Below are positions 59,188-64,000 of a stretch of DNA of 64,000 bases, piece after piece. The position numbers and the translations under genes were made by a program. Source of the stretch: JACCXG01 sp963717745 (GTDB taxonomy: Bacteria; Acidobacteriota; Vicinamibacteria; Vicinamibacterales; 2-12-FULL-66-21); NCBI GenBank assembly GCA_963717745.1, contig CAVQXJ010000002.1, positions 124,001 through 188,000 of the forward strand, written 5' to 3'. Below the pieces are notes generated by a model. The model was not told the DNA's origin. It made no database searches and saw only the letters and a program-made list of their open reading frames with translations. Numbering within the stretch: position 1 is the first letter of the stretch; each line of letters starts with the position of its first letter.

Positions 59188-60639
59188 ATGATGAATCGCC
59201 GTGAACTGCTGGCCAGCCTGGCCGCGCTGGGGGTCGTGGCGAGCCCGACGACAGCGACGGGACAGACGCGACCCCTCAACATCCTCTGGCGCAACGCCTG
59301 GGCGATCGTGAACATCGGCGACATCGGGCATGTGCCCGGCGCGCTCGCGCTCCTGCGCCACTACATTCCCGAGGCCGCCGTCACCCTCTGGGCCCAGCAG
59401 GATCTGGTCTTCCGCGGCACGATGGCCCAGCGCGCCCGGTTTCCCGAAGGGAGCGTCGACGCGACCACGGTCAGCCGCAAGGTCATCCCGGATCTGAAGG
59501 TCGTCTACGGCAGACTCGACGAGGCCGGCCGCGCCGACGATCCCGAGCTCGAGGCAGCGGTCGCCGCCGCCGACATCATGGTGGTCGGATCGGGTGCCGG
59601 CGTGAACGCCGGCGCCGACCTGCTCCGCTTTCATGCGCGGACCAAGAAGCCGATCGGCATCTTCGGCGCCACCACCGACTCGTTCAACTTCACGAACTTC
59701 GCCGACGGTGACGCGTCGACCGACGTCCAAGCCCTGCGCGCGTGCCGCTTCGTGTTCACCCGCGAGCGGACATCGCTGCGTCTGATGGATGGCGAAGACG
59801 TGGATGGTCCTGACGGCGCTGCCCAGGACAACCCGAAGACGACGGTCAACGAGACCATCAACCGCGCGCCCATCACGGTTGATCTGCGCGGCCTGAACAA
59901 GGCCTTCGTCCCCGACACGACGTTCGCCTTCCCGGTCCGCGACGACGCGTCGGCCGATGTGTTCATGAAGACGCACGGTCTGGAGGAAGGACGGTTCGTC
60001 TGTGTCCTGCCGCGCCATCGCTGGACGCCCAACACCTCGCCAACGCGACAGGGCGAGTCCAGGGAGGTCTACAACAACTATTACGCGAAGGCGGATCACG
60101 CCAAGCTGCAGGTGGCCATCACGACCTACGTCCGCAAGACCGGGAACAAGGTGGCGCTGGTCCCGGAAACGATCTATGCCCTGGACGTGCTCGGTCCGTG
60201 GCTGAAGGACGGTCTGCCGGCCGATGTCACGGGCCATGTCGTGGTGATGGACCGGTTCTGGCTGCCCGACGCGGCGCAGTCGCTGTTTGCACGCGCACAG
60301 GCGGTGGTGAGTCTCGAGAATCACTCGCCGCTGCTGGCCGCGGCCGCGGGCACGCCGTTCGTGATGGTGCACCAGCCCGAGGACTCGTTCAAAGGCGACA
60401 TGTTCATCGACATCGGCCTGGGCGACTGGTACGTGCCGGACATCAACAGGGCGACCGGCGACGATATCGCCCGCATGCTGATGGGCATCGTGTCCGACAT
60501 GCCCGCGGCCCGCGCGAAGCTCGCCAAGGCGATGGCGTTCGTCAACGAACGTCAACGCTTCGGGATGATGGAGGTGCGACGGACGCTGGGGCTGTCGACT
60601 GACGGCACGCCCGGATTCCCGGACCGGGTCTACAGATAG
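59188..60639 (+). CDS. Exported polysaccharide pyruvyl transferase-family protein
   Basis: About 483 aa from ATG 59188. The N terminus MNRRELLASLAALGVVASPT is a Tat-type signal (NRRELL, then a hydrophobic stretch). The mature part has NAWAIVNIGDIGHVPGALAL, ADIMVVGSGAGVNAGADLLR and VSLENHSPLLAAAAGTPFVM, matching the two-lobed polysaccharide pyruvyl transferase fold (GT-B-like). Cytoplasmic members add pyruvate ketals to sugars; an exported form has an unclear substrate. A GAGGG ribosome-binding site lies 9 nt upstream. Confidence 0.65.
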   Translation: MMNRRELLASLAALGVVASPTTATGQTRPLNILWRNAWAIVNIGDIGHVPGALALLRHYIPEAAVTLWAQQDLVFRGTMAQRARFPEGSVDATTVSRKVIPDLKVVYGRLDEAGRADDPELEAAVAAADIMVVGSGAGVNAGADLLRFHARTKKPIGIFGATTDSFNFTNFADGDASTDVQALRACRFVFTRERTSLRLMDGEDVDGPDGAAQDNPKTTVNETINRAPITVDLRGLNKAFVPDTTFAFPVRDDASADVFMKTHGLEEGRFVCVLPRHRWTPNTSPTRQGESREVYNNYYAKADHAKLQVAITTYVRKTGNKVALVPETIYALDVLGPWLKDGLPADVTGHVVVMDRFWLPDAAQSLFARAQAVVSLENHSPLLAAAAGTPFVMVHQPEDSFKGDMFIDIGLGDWYVPDINRATGDDIARMLMGIVSDMPAARAKLAKAMAFVNERQRFGMMEVRRTLGLSTDGTPGFPDRVYR

Positions 60640-60756
60640 ACAGGAAGGCACCTTCAGCAGCCGACCACGATCTTCCTGCCATGGAAGGACTCGGCTATCG
60701 ACACAGGGTCGAGCGTGTAGCTTCCCTAGCACTAGTAGACCGGCATCGCTGACTGG

Positions 60757-62972
60757 TCAATCGGGCAGCGCAAGAGCGACGAGTGTCCCGCCCGCGGGCC
60801 GGCCAGACTTTCCACCGCCCGCCGAGATCACCACGTACTGTTTGCCGTTGACCAGGTACGTGCTCGGCGTTGAATTCGCGCTGAAGGGCAGCTTCGCTCT
60901 GCCACAGGATCTTCCCAGTGGTCTTTCTCGAACGCGCGGAACGTCTCGTCGGCGCTCGCGCCGATGAAGATGAGCCCGCCGGCCGTCACGACCGGACCGC
61001 CGTAATTCTCGGTTCCGGTCGGCGGTATGCCCCGCTTCGTCAGTTCCTGGTATTCGCCGAGCGGCACCTTCCATTTGATCTCGCCGGTATTCAGATCGAC
61101 GGCGTTCAGCGTTCCCCAGGGCGGCTTGATGGCTGGGTACCCCTCGCCGTCGAACCAGCGCCGGAACCCTGCGAAGGCATAGGGCGGACCAGGCCGCGCA
61201 GGCCCGTCCGCACCCGGCGCTGTCGCGTCCGCAGCTGCCGGGCGCTCCGTCCCATACAGGAAGTCGACAATGCCGCGGCGCTGCACTTCCGGCAGCTGCG
61301 CAAAGGGAGGCATGCGACCGCCTCCTGAGGTGATCACCTTCATGACGTGCTCGGGCGACAGACGCTCCGGCAGGTTGAGCAGCGACGGCATGCCGCCGGG
61401 CGCATCCCCGGTTCGGTCCATCCCGTGGCACGACGCACAGTTGATCAGTACTGGCGCTCGCCGCGAGACACGGGGGCGCCGTCCGGACCACGAGTCGGAA
61501 TCATCTGGTAGGACCAGGGAATCTCGTTGACGTTGGCGTACAGGATGCCGTCGGGATCGGCCGCCGCGCCACCCCACTCGAATCCGCCATCAGGACCAGG
61601 GAACAGGATGGTCTGCTTGAGGCTTGGCGGTGGCATGGCGCCAAACGATCCTTCCCGTTTGTACCGCTCCGTCGTCAATGCGCGCGCGGCCGGAGAGATG
61701 TCGGAGATGTCGTTCTCCGTGTAGATCTGGCGGATGAGGGGGGCTGGCTTTTCCGGCACCGGCTGCGTCGGCCAGGTCTTGACGCCGGCAATCCTCGACT
61801 CGTGAGCCGGCCTCTCGTGCACCGGCCACAACGGTGCGCCCGTCACCCGATCGAACACGAACAGCAGACCGTGCTTGGTCCCCTGCGCGACGGCATCGAT
61901 CCGGCGGCCGTTGTGGGTGACGGACAGCAGCGTCGGCGGGCATGGCAAATCCAGGTCCCATAAATCGTGATGCAGGATCTGATAGTGCCACAGCCGCTTT
62001 CCCGTATTGGCGTCGAGGGCAATCAGCGAATTCGCGAACAGGTTGGCGCCGAAACGGTCGCCGCCCCAGAAGTCGGGTCCGGCGGTCTCGGTGGACACGT
62101 AGACGATGCCGCGCGGTTCATCGACGGAGTGACCGGACCAGTCGGACGCCCCGCCGATCACTCTCCAGGCCTCGGCCGGCCACGTCTCATGGCCGTACTC
62201 ACCGGGCCGCGGAATCGTCCGGAATATCCACTTCAGTTCTCCGGTCCGCACGTCGAACGCCCGGATTCCGCCCGCAGTCTCCTCGCTGATCAGGCCGCCG
62301 ACGATCAGCAGGTCCTTGTAGATGATGCCTGGCGTATTGAGCCTGGTCGGCGGGCGTGCCCCCGAGACCAAGCCCTCGCCCGAGATGGATGGAGCCGTTG
62401 TCGCCGAAGTTGCGAATCACCCGGCCGGTGCGTGCGTTGATCGCGTAGAGCCACGTTCCTGCCGACGTGAAAATCCGGCGGTCGTCGCCGCTTTCCCAAT
62501 AGGCGAGGCCGCGTTGCCTGTTGCCAACCAGATCGCTCCGCTCCGACAGCGGATCGAACCGCCACATCTCCTTGCCCGTGGCCGCATGCAAGGCGATCAG
62601 CTTGCGTGACGGCGTGGCGGTGTAGAGCACGCCGTCGATGACCAGGTTGTTGGTCTGGTACTCCCCCTTGTCACCCGTCTCGAAAGTCCAGGCGACCTGC
62701 AACCTCGTCACGTTGCTGACATTGATCTGGTTGAGCGTCGAGTAGTGGGTCGTGCCCTTGTCGCCGAGATAACTAGACCAATCCCGACCGGCGCCGAAAC
62801 CAGCCTTGGCGGGCGCTGTCGATGGGGATCCAGGTAGTGGTGCTGACCTCGAAGACGCTGCCGGCGACGTCGCCCGCGTGCTGCAGGCGGCGACGGCGAG
62901 TGCCACCGACGTCAGCGCGCTCAGCCAGATCCAGGCGATGCATCTTCCCTTCGTCCGTGCGGTCATCGGCAC
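60757..62972 (-). CDS. PQQ-dependent dehydrogenase with c-type heme site, three frameshifts
   Basis: About 735 aa when frames are joined near 62365, 61446 and 60898. Lipoprotein-like start (VALAVAACSTRATSP), beta-propeller blades with WSSYLGDKGTTHYSTLNQIN, VAWTFETGDKGEYQTNN, WHYQILHHDLWDLDLPCPPT and NYGGPVVTAGGLIFIGASAD, typical of quinoprotein glucose/alcohol dehydrogenases. A heme-binding motif LINCASCHGMDRTGD lies between blades, at about residue 510, with Met in GGGRMPPF as possible ligand. It oxidises a sugar or alcohol in the periplasm and passes electrons to its own heme. Confidence 0.85.
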
Positions 62973-62973
62973 C

Positions 62974-63204
62974 TCACGACTGTGTCGGATCTTCGAGTGC
63001 GACCCATTGTATGCGGTAGCCCAGCCGCCCGGCGTCCCTCTCGGTGTGAACCGCCCCCGAGACTTCCTTGCCGGAGGTGGGATGCTTCAACAGCAGGTGA
63101 CTGCCTTTCCCGGACCGTACCTCGACGAATCCCGCAGCCTTCAGCTTGCGGATCAACCCGGCCAGCTGCCCGATGAGTGGCTGGCGAAAACAAGCCGGCT
63201 TCAT
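62974..63204 (-). CDS. HicA-like toxin-family protein
   Basis: 76 aa. LIRKLKAAGFVEVRSGKGSH followed by LLLKHPTSGKEVSGAVHTER is the HicA/YcfA fold with the catalytic His in GKGSHLLLKHP. HicA proteins are mRNA interferases controlled by HicB antitoxins. I find no hicB next to it, and the C-terminal end (RIQWVALEDPTQS) departs from the family, so it may be inactive or an orphan. Its stop lies 1 bp from the start region of the PQQ dehydrogenase gene. Confidence 0.6.
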   Translation of the reverse strand: MKPACFRQPLIGQLAGLIRKLKAAGFVEVRSGKGSHLLLKHPTSGKEVSGAVHTERDAGRLGYRIQWVALEDPTQS

Positions 63205-63661
63205 GGCTCGCTCAGGGCATTCACGTGAGCGTGGCTCGCGAGAGCGAGCAGAGGCGCAAGTCGAATGGTGAGCCTAAAGTTCGCGAGTTGGAACCAGGTC
63301 GACGGGTGGCTACGCCAGATCGAGGGCCTGCGGTTCGTCGCGTGACCCGGTCCATGGCGGTTGCTGGCAAACACTCAGGACTTGCACACCCGATCAGCAT
63401 AATCCCAGGCGGAAGAAACGCCGGTTCGCCGAGCACGAAACGCACCAGATCAGCGAAACGTGCCTCGGCGCGAACAGGCGGCCGGCGTGCCCCCCCGCGA
63501 CGCGGATCGCCGAGGGGCGCGTGGGTCGGCTTTCGAACGGGTGCACCGTGCGCTCAGCGTTCAAGTCGAGGGCGTGAATCCCGAGCTGGAGACCAGACAC
63601 TCCAACCGGACCGAGTCCTTCAATCCGTTCTGCGACTCCCGAACTGCGACAGGTACGTCAG
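63205..63661. other. Intergenic region, no supported gene
   Basis: No open frame with recognisable coding character, RNA or strong repeat in about 450 bp. Short open frames on both strands lack any family motif. Confidence 0.4.
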
Positions 63662-64000
63662 TCACTGCCGGGCGCCGGCGGCCACGGCAACGACGGCATC
63701 GAACGCAGGCCTCGGCTGCCTGTCCCTTCTGAAGAGCAGCGGGTAGTTCATCCTGCCTGGCACCGGGTAGTTGTTCTTCCACGACATACCGTCGTGCGCG
63801 CCCCAGAATGTCACCCGGTCGATCTTGTCCCTGCGGTTGTAGAAGATGCGGAACAACTCTGCCCATCGCGCCGTCACCTGCCGCTCCACATCGTCGGGCA
63901 GCCCGCCGCGGTACGGATCGAGATAGGCCTCGAACTCCTCGAGCTGGAACTGCGGATCGCTCATGACGGTGCCGATGACCTGCCCCTCGCGCGTCAGCGG
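63662..64000 (-). CDS. GH10 endo-1,4-beta-xylanase, C-terminal part (cut by window edge)
   Basis: The visible 112 residues begin at the right edge: PLTREGQVIGTVMSDPQFQL, then ARWAELFRIFYNRRDKIDRV and TFWGAHDGMSWKNNYPVPGR with NYPLLFRRDRQPRPAFDAVV. FWGxHDGxSW is the last strand of GH10 TIM barrels, with the Trp that lines the xylan cleft. The catalytic acid and nucleophile lie upstream, outside the window. Such enzymes degrade plant xylan; an exported enzyme is expected. Confidence 0.85.
   Translation of the reverse strand, partial: PLTREGQVIGTVMSDPQFQLEEFEAYLDPYRGGLPDDVERQVTARWAELFRIFYNRRDKIDRVTFWGAHDGMSWKNNYPVPGRMNYPLLFRRDRQPRPAFDAVVAVAAGARQ

Noticed and set aside
58981..60732. 583-codon open frame on the minus strand
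   Set aside because: Opposite the pyruvyl transferase-like gene, which has a signal peptide, a ribosome-binding site and family motifs; the minus-strand frame has none.

Overview
The window is about 64 kb of GC-rich chromosomal DNA, probably from an Acidobacteriota, class Vicinamibacteria or a near relative. The inference rests on a VWFA-related protein of the type typical of that phylum, large secreted M14 and S9 peptidases, PQQ/cytochrome dehydrogenases, a Tat-exported polysaccharide pyruvyl transferase-like protein and an envelope with Gram-negative features (outer-membrane barrel, lipoproteins, MlaEFD transport). No rRNA or taxonomic marker is present, so this remains an inference.

Layout. 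1-8.5 kb: a sulfatase/phosphatase fragment, an S9 peptidase, YfcE phosphodiesterase, receiver proteins, a lipoprotein, an outer-membrane barrel and a TPR-VWA pair. 8.5-20 kb: M14 peptidase, a class A beta-lactamase-like hydrolase, a large membrane protein with a discoidin-like end, BON-LysM protein, L,D-transpeptidase and a PHP phosphoesterase. 21-26.4 kb: a leucine/isovalerate degradation operon (carboxyltransferase, enoyl-CoA hydratase, biotin carboxylase, biotin carrier, HMG-CoA lyase). 26.6-34.8 kb: NtrC-type regulator, MlaE-MlaF-MlaD(OmpA), small YtxH-like membrane proteins, YihY and an M48 protease. 35.3-41.6 kb: an ECF sigma/anti-sigma pair divergent from a membrane protein, an ABC exporter and DUF421 proteins. 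41.6-50 kb: PfpI, YyaL-type thioredoxin-domain protein, response regulator-PilZ, a MarR-PdxH cassette, phosphodiesterase, BON protein and an AAC(2')-like acetyltransferase.

50.6-58 kb is an accessory region. tRNA-Leu(TAA) abuts the C-terminal remnant of a tyrosine integrase, followed by a decayed VWFA gene, a degraded IS21 element, an IS3 remnant, tRNA-Pro(TGG) and a coupled two-gene winged-helix module of unknown function. 58-64 kb holds a nucleotidyltransferase pair, a pyruvyl transferase-like protein, a PQQ dehydrogenase with a c-type heme site, a HicA-like protein and the end of a GH10 xylanase.

Two features cut across the window. First, intergenic spaces carry several unrelated families of long palindromes, often touching stop codons and sometimes supplying them. 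Second, many otherwise intact conserved genes contain single-base frameshifts, which is more likely a base-calling or assembly problem than real gene decay. Genes given here with frameshifts should be read as probably intact unless noted. The most distinctive regulatory finding is a pair of divergent promoters with identical elements and spacing flanking the ECF sigma factor gene.
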